This document shows positions 51,568 through 60,208 of a stretch of 64,000 nt of DNA, piece after piece. The DNA lies in the NCBI GenBank assembly GCA_963999645.1, contig CAXEUY010000002.1, forward strand, positions 1-64,000, read 5' to 3'. The translations under genes were made by a program, and so were the position numbers. The notes beneath the pieces were generated by a model. It was not told where the DNA came from, ran no database searches, and saw only the letters and a program-made list of their open reading frames with translations. How positions within the stretch are numbered: the stretch's first letter is position 1; each line of letters starts with the position of its first letter. The stretch is from MedAcidi-G1 sp002294285 (GTDB lineage: Bacteria > Actinomycetota > Acidimicrobiia > Acidimicrobiales > MedAcidi-G1).

Positions 51568-53103
51568 GTGAGTATCGTCGAAAAAGTTGCTTTTCAGAAT
51601 AGAACGTTCTGGTTGCTGGTTTCAATTGGAATCCTGTTCGGTGTAGTTTTCAATTTCTTGCCAATGACACCACTTTGGTTAGATGAAGCACAGTCTGCCT
51701 CTATAGCGGGCGAAAATTTTTCATCACTAATTGATGCACTTCGCCGCGACGGACATCCGCCTCTCTACTACATCCTCTTGGGATTTTGGGCTGACTTATT
51801 CGGAAGTTCAGATACCTCTTTAAGAGCTTTTTCAGGGATGTTGAGTGTAGGAACGATTTTTCTCACTTGGCTCGTAGCTCGAATTCATTTAAGTAACAGA
51901 GATGCGTTTTTAGCTGCTGCTTTGATCGCTTCAAGTCCATTTTCAATCAGATACGCAACCGAAGTGCGAATGTACTCTCTTTTGATTTTCCTACTGTTGT
52001 TGTTCTACTTGAATTTCTACAAAGTGATACAAGAGTCGAACTATAAAAATAGGTTTTTTTACTCTCTGAGTCTTGCGTGTATGCTGCTGACTCACTATTG
52101 GTCTCTTTTTTTCGTACTGACAGTTTTTTTATATTTGCTGTTTGATTCAAGGCGGGTAACTGGAGAAAGAAGAAAGCAAGTCCACTCGTTAATTGTCTGG
52201 ACTGTGGGAGCAATTATTCCGTTCTTATTGTGGATGCCAGTATTTTTAGAACAGCTGGCCCATACTGGCACTCCTTGGGCTAAAGCTCCTAGACCTACAG
52301 TGGTTTTAGCATTGACTTTGGAGGCTTTTGGAGGTGGTAAGGGATCAGAAGCTCTGTTAGTGGCGGTTGCTATTTCTTTGTTGGTGTGCTTGGGGATTTT
52401 CACTCGTGTTAATACCAAGACGCTTGGATTAGAGGTGGGCTTGAGTGATCTCACTTGGCTAAGGCAAGTATTTATATTGTCTGTTTGCACGATGGTAATT
52501 GGTTCAAGTGTAAGTCTTTTAACGGATACAGCTTTTCAGGGTCGTTACGGAGTTTTCTTTTTTCCAGTTGTGATTTTTGCTTCCGCGGTTGGATTGTCTC
52601 GTTTGCCCGTAAAAGCAGGGTTACTACTTTTGGGAATCTTTTTATTATTGTGCTCGGTTTCAGTGGCACGAGAATTGTCTAGAGACAGAACCCAAATAGG
52701 TGAAATTGCTCAAGTGGTAATCGACAATGGTCAGAGGGGAGACACAGTTGTTTTTTGTCCCGACCAATTAGCTCCAGCGGGAAACAGACTACTGGGTGAT
52801 GATTATGAAATATTTGCCTATCCAACTTTAGACAACGGTAAAAGAATTGACTGGTATGACTACAAGGAGCGAAATTTAGATGCCTCTCCTTTATTTTTTG
52901 CCGATGAATTACTACGTTTGAGCAGCAGTCAGAACAACATTTGGCTTATATGGATAGACGGTTTTGAAACCTATGGGAATCAATGTGGCTTTTTCAGATC
53001 AGAACTAAACAGACGCTTAGGAAATGGTGAAACTCTTGTTAATGCAGACGGTGACGACTACTACAATCCGGCAAATCTTGTTCGGTATAAAAACTACCAA
53101 TAA
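51568..53103 (+). CDS. GT-C (ArnT/PMT-like) membrane glycosyltransferase
   Basis: Polytopic glycosyltransferase of 511 residues from GTG 51568, with about 11-12 hydrophobic segments and the first extracytoplasmic loop containing WLDEAQSASIAG and then RRDGHPPLYYILLG, which fits the acidic DE position and HPPLY motif of GT39/GT83-type enzymes. It is a different subtype from the paralogous pair on the other strand. The C-terminal 100 residues form an extracytoplasmic domain. The PIG-V-like gene follows with one-base overlap (TAATG). Confidence 0.83.
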   Translation: MSIVEKVAFQNRTFWLLVSIGILFGVVFNFLPMTPLWLDEAQSASIAGENFSSLIDALRRDGHPPLYYILLGFWADLFGSSDTSLRAFSGMLSVGTIFLTWLVARIHLSNRDAFLAAALIASSPFSIRYATEVRMYSLLIFLLLLFYLNFYKVIQESNYKNRFFYSLSLACMLLTHYWSLFFVLTVFLYLLFDSRRVTGERRKQVHSLIVWTVGAIIPFLLWMPVFLEQLAHTGTPWAKAPRPTVVLALTLEAFGGGKGSEALLVAVAISLLVCLGIFTRVNTKTLGLEVGLSDLTWLRQVFILSVCTMVIGSSVSLLTDTAFQGRYGVFFFPVVIFASAVGLSRLPVKAGLLLLGIFLLLCSVSVARELSRDRTQIGEIAQVVIDNGQRGDTVVFCPDQLAPAGNRLLGDDYEIFAYPTLDNGKRIDWYDYKERNLDASPLFFADELLRLSSSQNNIWLIWIDGFETYGNQCGFFRSELNRRLGNGETLVNADGDDYYNPANLVRYKNYQ

Positions 53104-54230
53104 TGAAACTAGATCGAAGAAAGTATCTTTTTGGAAAGGACTTTTCTCGGGAAATTATTAGTGTTCTTCCTGCTCTGCTCCTCTCAAAGGCTTTAGTTCT
53201 CTTTGCTTGGTTGCTTAGCAAACTTTTTTCAGGTGCCTTCGAACCAACTAATGGAGAGAGGTTCGACAGAGGTTTAATGGCCTGGGATGGAGATTGGTAC
53301 TCTTCACTTGTTCTTAATGGGTATGACGGAGTACTCGAAGAAGGAGTACGGTTTTTTCCTGGTTATGTCATGGCAGGTCGATTTTTTGATGCTTTGCTAC
53401 CTGGATCTGCAAACACATCGTTAATATTTCTTTCCAATATTGGTTCTCTTTTTGCGTTTATAGCAATGAAGAAGTTGGTTCTTCTTGAAACAGGAAGTGA
53501 AAAATTAGCAGTTAAGTCAGTTTGGTTATTAGCCATTTTCCCATCTTCTTTCGTGCTTACCTGGGCATATGCAGAAAGCCTCTTCTTAACGGCCAGTATT
53601 TTTTGCTTTATTGCACTAAGAAAAGAAAATTGGAAAATAGTTGCTCTTTCTGCATTCCTGGCATCTTCTTTAAGGCCAACAGGTCTACTGTTGGCAATTC
53701 CAATAATTTGTGTTCTATTCGAAAACTGGAAACAGCAAGACAGGAAAAATTTCTTAAATCCTCTTATCGCGTTGTTCTTTAGTTTTGCCGGAGGTGGAAT
53801 ATTTGTAATTTGGTCATCTGTACACTTTGGTCAACCTCTAGCTCCTCTTAAAGCACAAGAAGCTTTAAGAGGAAATTTTGTAGACCCATTTTCAAGACTT
53901 TTTAAAGGTGTCTGGAGAGTCTTTACAAACAATTCCTCAACAGAGACTTTGCATATCATTTCAGCTTTTCTGCTTCTATTTCTACTGGTCAAACTATTTC
54001 AAGATTGGCCCTTAAGGTACGGCTTCTTCTCGACTGCTTGTATCGCGATAGCTATGGGAGCTGAGAATATAAATAGTCTTGAAAGATATGCACTGAATGG
54101 CTTTCCAGTTATTTTGAGCGTGCTGATAATTAGCGGCTATCCGCGATTACGTTTCGCTGTGCCTTTTGTTTCTGCGTGTTGCATGGTGTCTCTGTGTGTT
54201 TTCGCATGGTTAGGGGTTTATGTGCCCTAA
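53103..54230 (+). CDS. PIG-V-like mannosyltransferase
   Basis: Polytopic protein of 375 residues resembling the PIG-V/GT76 family: MAWDGDWYSSLVLNGYD near residue 60 matches the WDGxW/H-xxGY loop, followed by RFFPGYVMAGRFFD and SLRPTGLLLAIPI. In eukaryotes PIG-V adds the second mannose to GPI; bacterial members transfer mannose or other sugars from polyprenyl-phosphate donors. Its translation is coupled to the preceding GT-C gene. It ends 11 nt before the convergent hydrolase gene. Confidence 0.8.
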   Translation: MKLDRRKYLFGKDFSREIISVLPALLLSKALVLFAWLLSKLFSGAFEPTNGERFDRGLMAWDGDWYSSLVLNGYDGVLEEGVRFFPGYVMAGRFFDALLPGSANTSLIFLSNIGSLFAFIAMKKLVLLETGSEKLAVKSVWLLAIFPSSFVLTWAYAESLFLTASIFCFIALRKENWKIVALSAFLASSLRPTGLLLAIPIICVLFENWKQQDRKNFLNPLIALFFSFAGGGIFVIWSSVHFGQPLAPLKAQEALRGNFVDPFSRLFKGVWRVFTNNSSTETLHIISAFLLLFLLVKLFQDWPLRYGFFSTACIAIAMGAENINSLERYALNGFPVILSVLIISGYPRLRFAVPFVSACCMVSLCVFAWLGVYVP

Positions 54231-54241
54231 AGACATGAAAG

Positions 54242-55648
54242 TTAACAAGGTAAATCGTCAGGGTTTAAACGTTTCCCAGTAAGAAAATCTGAAACAAGTC
54301 TTTTTGCACATGAGTTGCTTAAAGAAGGAGCGTGTGTCCAGTCGTTTCTATTTATCAAAATAGCATCTGGTAAAATTTCCTTCGTTTTTAAAGCCCATTC
54401 GCTTGGTGTGATCGGATCAAGCGAACCTGTAAGTATTAGGGAATGTTTGTTAAAAGAGTCAAACTGGGGTTTGGTTGATCCATTAGTTTCAGGAGTCCAT
54501 ATTCTGCAAATCTCCTGAAGCACTTTCTCCTTTTCGCTTAAAGCTGAGGCTATAGCTGTGGCGTATTTTTCAATATCTGGATTATTTTTTGGTAATTCAT
54601 CAAGACACTCCGATGAAAACTGAACTCCCTCACTCAAACTGTCGCCTTTAGAGTAACCACTAACACTTGTACTCAAAAGGGCCTTCATGGCTTCTGCGAA
54701 TTTTCCACTAAGTGCCATCCCTAGAGCTTCGGGAATGACTGAAAGACCATCTGGATGAGCTAGTGCACTTACTATTTCGTAGGCAAATACAGAATCATCG
54801 ACAGAAATTACGATATCCCCATCAGAATATGTCACAGGATTTTGGTCAAGCTTTCTAAGCAAATAATTTAGACACCTAGAGAGTTGATTATCGTAGAAAG
54901 GACAATCAACGTTCAGTTGGTCTGAAAATTGTGAGACGCACTCTTTTATTTTTTCACACAAATCTAAAGCTAGATTTACCGCGCGCTCAGATTCTTCAGG
55001 GAGGGAATCATATGCGGCCACTTGAGGAGGTAACGGCGAATCAAGAACAACCCTATTAACTGCTTCGTTGTCTATTTCCAGCAACTCGAGTGCAATCCTG
55101 GAGCCAAAAGAGACCCCGTATAGATTCCACTTCTCTACCCCTAGAAAAGTTCGGAGGTCAACTATCTCAGCTGCAATTCTATTTATCTGATATTCAGAAA
55201 AATCTATACCATCGGAACGCAGTCTTGCTCGACACGCGGAAATGGACGAGGTGTCCATACTCTCATCGGTTTCCATGCAGTCCAAAGAGGGTTCCGACTC
55301 GCCAGAACCTTTTTGGTCGACCAGGATTAGATCTTGCGTGTCCAAAATTTTAGAACGAGGAGACAGCCATATGTGTCTGTCTCTTACTGCTCTCCCGCCA
55401 GGACCGCCATGTAGAAATAGAACCGGTTCACTTGTTGCTGTTTCAGACTCTAATAAAGCAAAAGCTGTACTTGTTTTACCATTTTTAAACCTGTAGCAAC
55501 TAACCTTTAAAGCACTTGGAACTATCTCATCAGGGCACTCTTCAACACTGTTAGCTATTTCCTCAAAATTCCTTTGAGTGGAGCTACAGCTTGAAGTAAG
55601 TATGGCAAGAAAAAATATTACGAAGCTAAGAATCAGCTTAATTTTCAC
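54242..55648 (-). CDS. TAP-like secreted alpha/beta hydrolase lipoprotein
   Basis: Secreted alpha/beta hydrolase of about 468 residues related to actinobacterial tripeptidyl aminopeptidases/prolyl aminopeptidases with a TAP-like C-terminus. Lipobox LTSSC gives Cys21 from GTG 55648. HGGPGG (80-85) is the oxyanion block, GVSFG holds nucleophile Ser180, GSLDPITP supplies the Asp and the THAPSLSNSC segment the His. The open frame begins at GTG 55666, but a TACGTT element 6 nt before GTG 55648 and the signal-peptide length favour the shorter start. Confidence 0.86.
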   Translation of the reverse strand: MKIKLILSFVIFFLAILTSSCSSTQRNFEEIANSVEECPDEIVPSALKVSCYRFKNGKTSTAFALLESETATSEPVLFLHGGPGGRAVRDRHIWLSPRSKILDTQDLILVDQKGSGESEPSLDCMETDESMDTSSISACRARLRSDGIDFSEYQINRIAAEIVDLRTFLGVEKWNLYGVSFGSRIALELLEIDNEAVNRVVLDSPLPPQVAAYDSLPEESERAVNLALDLCEKIKECVSQFSDQLNVDCPFYDNQLSRCLNYLLRKLDQNPVTYSDGDIVISVDDSVFAYEIVSALAHPDGLSVIPEALGMALSGKFAEAMKALLSTSVSGYSKGDSLSEGVQFSSECLDELPKNNPDIEKYATAIASALSEKEKVLQEICRIWTPETNGSTKPQFDSFNKHSLILTGSLDPITPSEWALKTKEILPDAILINRNDWTHAPSLSNSCAKRLVSDFLTGKRLNPDDLPC

Positions 55649-55654
55649 ATATAG

Positions 55655-55660
55655 AACGTA
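55655..55660 (-). promoter_or_regulatory. Putative leaderless -10 element for hydrolase gene
   Basis: On the minus strand TACGTT is followed by 6 nt and GTG 55648. Confidence 0.45.
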
Positions 55661-55731
55661 CCTCACACAAAGAAAGGGAGCAGAAATGCTCAGAATGAAT
55701 AAATGTCACATGTGTTTGGCAATCTGTATAG

Positions 55732-55944
55732 ATGGATTTAAAACAAACAGAAAGCAATTTGTTAATAGATTGTGAAAAATGTGTGAAACAGTTATCAGAA
55801 CACTGCGAAGATTGTGTCGTTACCTTCCTTTGCGGAGAAATGGAATCTACAGCTGTGGTTATCAATTTGGACGAATACCGTTCGATAAAGAAAATTGCAG
55901 ATGCAGGTTTGGTTCCTCCATTGCGCTATTCAGAATCGAATTGA
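55732..55944 (+). CDS. Small conserved actinobacterial CxxC/CxxC protein
   Basis: A 70-residue protein with Cys14-x-x-Cys17 and Cys25-x-x-Cys28, a pattern suited to zinc binding, followed by a VVTFLCGEMES strand and a conserved tail KIADAGLVPPLRY. I recall this tail from short uncharacterised actinobacterial proteins, but no function is known to me. No clear Shine-Dalgarno sequence or leaderless element precedes the ATG. It lies between the divergent hydrolase gene and queG, 35 nt from the latter. Confidence 0.75.
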   Translation: MDLKQTESNLLIDCEKCVKQLSEHCEDCVVTFLCGEMESTAVVINLDEYRSIKKIADAGLVPPLRYSESN

Positions 55945-55967
55945 GCCTCTTGGGGCTACAAATCTCA

Positions 55968-55973
55968 TAAAAT
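55968..55973 (+). promoter_or_regulatory. Putative leaderless -10 element for queG
   Basis: TAAAAT lies 6 nt before ATG 55980, with no Shine-Dalgarno sequence. Confidence 0.45.
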
Positions 55974-55979
55974 CTTTAA

Positions 55980-57095
55980 ATGAATCTTGAAGTGCGTGGC
56001 CAGATTGACAGAGAGTATTTTCAAGAAATATTAGATTTGGTTCCGCAGGTGGGTCTAACAGCTTTAGGAGTCACCGATGCGGAACCTTTTCACGAGACAC
56101 GTCTTGAAATAGAGCGGAGAAAAAAAGAGGGTCTTCACGGAGGCATGCAGTTTACTTTTAGAAATCCTGAGCGTTCAACATCACCTAAAAAGATAATGAA
56201 AGAAGCCAAGTCTCTTATTGTGGGGGCGCTTAGGACCCCCTCCCCACGTCTTAAAGAAGCTCCTCATGAAAAATTGCGAATTGCGGCTTACGCAAGGAGG
56301 GATTACTACACTGATCTGCGCAACGCTCTGAATGTCATAGCTGACAAACTGAAAGATGATGGATGGAAGGCTACAGTAGTTGCAGATGAAAATTCACTTG
56401 TAGACCGCGCTGCTGCTATACGAGCTGGTATCGGTTGGCATGGTAAAAACGGAAATGTCTTGATTCCGGGGAAGGGTAGTTGGTTTGTTCTGGGCTCCGT
56501 GGTAACAGATGCTTGCCTTCCTGTCAGTAAGCCGCTGGAAGATGATTGTGGATCTTGCAAAAGATGTATAGATAGTTGTCCAACAGGCGCAATTATCGAA
56601 CCGGGTGTTGTGGATGCGAGAAAATGTATAGCTTGGCTAGTTCAAGCGCCCGGAGTGATTCCAAACGAGTATAGAAAAAGTATCGGTAATCGGATTTACG
56701 GTTGTGACGATTGCCAAGAAGTCTGCCCTGAAGGAAGAGATGAACGCTTGTTAGAAGGAAAATCAGACAGTAATGCAGATCATTTTGTGATTGAGATATT
56801 GGAAGCTGACGACAAAGAACTTTTGAAAAAATTTGGACATTGGTACATAGCGGAGAGAGATCCTAGATATTTAAGGCGCAATGCTTTAATTGCAATTGGT
56901 AATTCTAATGAAAAAGAGTTATTTAAATCGATTTTAGAAAAGTATGTCAAAAACTCGGATCCTCTCCTGCGAAGCCATGCTGTCTGGGCGGCCATTAACT
57001 CGGGCCATAAGGAACTTGTAAATCTTGTAAAAGGTGATCCTGATCCACTCGTTTTGAATGAAATCATTCTGGCCGAGAAAGAAGGCTGCTTATGA
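55980..57095 (+). CDS. queG: Epoxyqueuosine reductase
   Basis: Cobalamin- and Fe-S-dependent enzyme that reduces epoxyqueuosine in tRNA to queuosine. The 371-residue protein has the N-terminal QueG domain (including EKLRIAAYARRDYYTDLRNA), a ferredoxin-like cluster site with Cys190, Cys193, Cys196 and Cys200, a second site with Cys242, Cys245 and Cys249, and HEAT-like repeats at the C-terminus (about 285-370). No other queuosine genes are in the window, so salvage or separate loci would be needed. It overlaps the GT4 gene by 4 nt. Confidence 0.94.
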   Translation: MNLEVRGQIDREYFQEILDLVPQVGLTALGVTDAEPFHETRLEIERRKKEGLHGGMQFTFRNPERSTSPKKIMKEAKSLIVGALRTPSPRLKEAPHEKLRIAAYARRDYYTDLRNALNVIADKLKDDGWKATVVADENSLVDRAAAIRAGIGWHGKNGNVLIPGKGSWFVLGSVVTDACLPVSKPLEDDCGSCKRCIDSCPTGAIIEPGVVDARKCIAWLVQAPGVIPNEYRKSIGNRIYGCDDCQEVCPEGRDERLLEGKSDSNADHFVIEILEADDKELLKKFGHWYIAERDPRYLRRNALIAIGNSNEKELFKSILEKYVKNSDPLLRSHAVWAAINSGHKELVNLVKGDPDPLVLNEIILAEKEGCL

Positions 57096-58222
57096 GAAAG
57101 CACATACTTCTTACGAATGATTTTCCTCCAAAAGTTGGAGGGATACAGTCATATCTTTGGGAGTTGTGGAAGCGTTTACCGAGTGAAAATTTTTTTGTAT
57201 ACACGACTCCCTTTCCAAATCAAAACACATTTGATTCTGAGCAGCATTTTCGGATACATAGATCCTCCCACGAGGTTTTACTTCCGACTCCTAGGATGAC
57301 GAAAACGGCTAGAAAATTAGCAAAGGATTTCAAAGCTGACTTGATTATTTGGGATCCAGCTTTTCCTCTTGCTCTTTCTGCCCCTAAAAGCGGAATTCCT
57401 TATGCACTGATTCTTCATGGAGCAGAATTGGCGATACCAGGTAAGTTGCCTATAGTTAGACAACGTTTAGCGAAAGTTCTTAGAGGGTCTTCTTTAGTAA
57501 TATGCGCTGGTAATTACCCAGCGAAGGAAGCCGAGTTGATAGCACGGGAAACTTTACCTGTTTCTGTGATACCCCCAGGGGTAGATATTGAGAGATTCAG
57601 ACCAGGAGATTTTCATGACAAAGCTAAACAACGTAATGATTTAGGGTTATCAAATAGTTCATTTGTGATTCTTGCTGTTACACGTCTTGTTCCAAGAAAA
57701 GGTATGGATGTTTTGATAAAGGCAGTTAAGTCGCTTCATGAAAAGCACCCTGATTTGTCTTTACTCATTGCAGGTACCGGTAGGGATAAAAGTCGCTTAC
57801 AGGCTCTGACCAAAGGTGCGGATGGATTTATAAAGTTTCTAGGTGAAGTATCTGATGAAAAATTACCCGACTTGTATAGAACAGCAGATCTATTCATAAT
57901 GCCTTGTCGCTCACGTTGGGGAGGACTAGAACAAGAGGGTTTCGGCATAGTCTTTCTCGAAGCTGCTGCTTCAGGTGTTCCTCAAATTGCAGGTAGGAGT
58001 GGAGGTTCTGCAGATGCAGTTACGCACAATGAAACAGGTTTGATAGTCGATGATCCAACTGACCCTCGACAGTTAGCACGATCGATTGAAGAACTTTTAA
58101 AGAATCCTGAAAAGTTGAGAGGAATGAGCGAAAATTCTCGAGCAAGAGTTGAGAATTATTTTTCTTATGATCTGCTCTCCAAAAATCTGATCAACGCATT
58201 GGAATCTGCAACTCTAAAGTAG
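57092..58222 (+). CDS. pimB: PimB-like GT4 mannosyltransferase
   Basis: GT-B retaining glycosyltransferase of 376 residues. The opening TNDFPPKVGGIQSYL, the middle TRLVPRKGMDVLI block and the EGFGIVFLE (Ex7E) donor-binding motif match actinobacterial PimB, which adds the second mannose of phosphatidylinositol mannosides. Gene order with an SRPBCC protein next is like that in mycobacteria. GT4 specificity cannot be proven from sequence; other lipid glycosyltransferases are possible. It overlaps queG by 4 nt. Confidence 0.78.
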   Translation: MRKHILLTNDFPPKVGGIQSYLWELWKRLPSENFFVYTTPFPNQNTFDSEQHFRIHRSSHEVLLPTPRMTKTARKLAKDFKADLIIWDPAFPLALSAPKSGIPYALILHGAELAIPGKLPIVRQRLAKVLRGSSLVICAGNYPAKEAELIARETLPVSVIPPGVDIERFRPGDFHDKAKQRNDLGLSNSSFVILAVTRLVPRKGMDVLIKAVKSLHEKHPDLSLLIAGTGRDKSRLQALTKGADGFIKFLGEVSDEKLPDLYRTADLFIMPCRSRWGGLEQEGFGIVFLEAAASGVPQIAGRSGGSADAVTHNETGLIVDDPTDPRQLARSIEELLKNPEKLRGMSENSRARVENYFSYDLLSKNLINALESATLK

Positions 58223-58241
58223 AGTTACAGAGGAGGAAAAC

Positions 58242-58691
58242 ATGAGTGACCATGCAAATCAAAGAAGGATAATCAAAGCCTCCCCACAGAAATGTTTTGA
58301 CATGGTATCTGACGTTGAAAAACTTTCGGAATGGACGACTGATATCAAGGAAGTCAAAGTTTTAGTTAGAGACGACGATGGAAGACCCGGAGATGTTTTG
58401 TTTCGTGCTGCTGCGATGGGAAGAAGCACGAAATACACACTAAGGTACAGCTACGGTTCAAATCCACTTAGAATATCTTGGCGTTTGGTTGAAAGTGACC
58501 TTATACAAAGGATGAATGGAGATTATGAATTTCATTCTGTTGGAACAAGTGGAGAAGAAACTGAAGTTATTTATGATCTAGACGTTGATCTCTTGGTTCG
58601 TTTGCCGGGCTTTGTAAAACGAAGAGCAGAAAGCAAAATAGTACACGCAGCAGTTGATGACCTGAAAGACAGGCTAGAGGCTGAGAATTAG
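58242..58691 (+). CDS. SRPBCC (polyketide cyclase/START-like) protein
   Basis: A 149-residue protein of the SRPBCC fold, with the family's opening RRIIKASPQKCFDMVSDVEKLSEWTTDI and a long C-terminal helix. It may bind a lipid or other hydrophobic ligand; no catalytic role is evident. The GGAGG box at about 58230 is strong. It directly follows the PimB-like gene, as is common in actinobacteria, suggesting a lipid-related job. Confidence 0.82.
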   Translation: MSDHANQRRIIKASPQKCFDMVSDVEKLSEWTTDIKEVKVLVRDDDGRPGDVLFRAAAMGRSTKYTLRYSYGSNPLRISWRLVESDLIQRMNGDYEFHSVGTSGEETEVIYDLDVDLLVRLPGFVKRRAESKIVHAAVDDLKDRLEAEN

Positions 58692-58705
58692 AGAAAAGCT
58701 TTTCT
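58692..58705. repeat. 14-bp palindrome between convergent genes
   Basis: AGAAAAGCTTTTCT is a perfect palindrome directly after the SRPBCC stop codon and ahead of the convergent glycerol kinase end. Without a loop it would be a weak terminator. Confidence 0.3.
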
Positions 58706-58722
58706 AAAACTGCCAAATAGAG

Positions 58723-60192
58723 CTAACGTCTGCTTTTTCCTAGAACCCCAAGCCACATTTGATACATCTCATCTGCGGTTGTGTCATTAGAATCTGGGAA
58801 GAACGGTTCATCTCCAAGCCATAGATCTTCAATTTCTTTTACAGTTTCCCAAACGCCACCTGCTAATCCAGCTAGATATGCAGCTCCTAACGCAGTTGAT
58901 TCTGTGTTGCTTGAACGAATTACAGGAATTTTAAGCTGATTAGCCAGGCATGTCATTAATGAGTCCATTACTGCAGCGCCTCCATCCACTTTCATTTTTT
59001 TTGGAGTTGGCATGGCATTTTTCTTTAATGTTTCCAAAATGTCTCGAGTTTGAAAAGCCATTGATTCAATAGTGGCTCTAGCTAATTCCGCTCTGCCTAC
59101 CCCACGAGTGAGACCAGCAATAACCCCTCGGGCATCTGGGTCCCACCAAGGACTTCCTAAGCCAGAAAAGGCAGGCACAATTACCACGCCACCGTTATCT
59201 ACACATGACAACGCAAGAGGTTCAAGGTCAGACGAATTATCGATTATCCCGAGCTCATCACGCAACCATTGAATTGTTGACCCAGTGGAAAAAATCGAAC
59301 CCTCTATTGCATAGGTTAGAGGTGAACTTGAGTTCAACTGCCAAGCAACTGTAGTTAAAAGGCCATCATTTATAGCGGGTGGACTTTCACCAGCATTAGT
59401 GAGCATGAAAGAACCAGTTCCATAAGTATTCTTAGTGTCGCCTGAATTGAAACAAGCTTGTCCAAATAGTGAAGATTGCTGATCACCGATAGCGCTCATA
59501 ATTGGAATTTCCTTACCTAAAGGCCCATCCTTACTAGTGGAACCGAAATGACCAGCGGTTGGATGAATTTTTGGAAGTGATTCAATCGGTACTGAAAATA
59601 GATCGCAAAGATCTTCTGACCAGCTTCCTTCGTTTATATCAAACAGCATGGTCCTTGATGCGTTAGATGGCTCAGACGCATGGACTTTTCCGTCGGTCAG
59701 TTTCCAAATCAACCAAGAGTCAACTGTTCCGAGTAAAAAGTTTCTCTTGCTTGATAGAGATTTGATCATCCATTCAAATTTTGTGGAAGAAAAATACGGA
59801 TCCAAAACCAAACCTGTTTTAGATCTAATTTCCTGTAGATGATTTTGCTTTTCTAACTCTTGACAACGTTCAGTTGTTCTTCGATCTTGCCAAACAATTC
59901 CGTTTTGCAATGGTTTCCCAGAAACCGGATCCCAAATAATCGAAGTCTCTCGTTGATTGGTTATACCGATCGCTGAAATATCAAATCCCATTTCTTCGAT
60001 CTCACGTGAAACATTTTTCAAAGTGCTCGCCGCTGCTGACCATATTTCTTCAGGGTCATGTTCAATAAGTCCAGGTTCAGGGTAATGCTGTGGGAATTCT
60101 TCTTTTGAAGTGGTAAGTATGTTACCTAATGAGTCGACTGCAAGAGTTCTAACACTTGTTGTTCCTGCATCTAAAGCTAGGACTACCTGCAA
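58723..60192 (-). CDS. glpK: Glycerol kinase
   Basis: FGGY-family kinase converting glycerol to glycerol 3-phosphate. The 489-residue protein has N-terminal phosphate loop DAGTTSVRTL, the glycerol-binding NQRETSIIWD and IGDQQSSLFGQACF, and the C-terminal AFSGLGSPWWDPDARGVI and KVDGGAAVMDSLM blocks, all matching GlpK. AGAAAGGAAT precedes the ATG. It follows the GerMN lipoprotein gene by 16 nt on the same strand, so it may be read from the MtrAB-like operon. Confidence 0.95.
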   Translation of the reverse strand: MQVVLALDAGTTSVRTLAVDSLGNILTTSKEEFPQHYPEPGLIEHDPEEIWSAAASTLKNVSREIEEMGFDISAIGITNQRETSIIWDPVSGKPLQNGIVWQDRRTTERCQELEKQNHLQEIRSKTGLVLDPYFSSTKFEWMIKSLSSKRNFLLGTVDSWLIWKLTDGKVHASEPSNASRTMLFDINEGSWSEDLCDLFSVPIESLPKIHPTAGHFGSTSKDGPLGKEIPIMSAIGDQQSSLFGQACFNSGDTKNTYGTGSFMLTNAGESPPAINDGLLTTVAWQLNSSSPLTYAIEGSIFSTGSTIQWLRDELGIIDNSSDLEPLALSCVDNGGVVIVPAFSGLGSPWWDPDARGVIAGLTRGVGRAELARATIESMAFQTRDILETLKKNAMPTPKKMKVDGGAAVMDSLMTCLANQLKIPVIRSSNTESTALGAAYLAGLAGGVWETVKEIEDLWLGDEPFFPDSNDTTADEMYQMWLGVLGKSRR

Positions 60193-60208
60193 TGCAATTC
60201 CTTTCTAT

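Noticed and set aside
41697..54230. Glycan region as a recent horizontal acquisition
   Set aside because: Accessory-looking content, but base composition and start-site signals (TANNNT spacing) look like the flanking core genes by eye, and no mobile genes border it.
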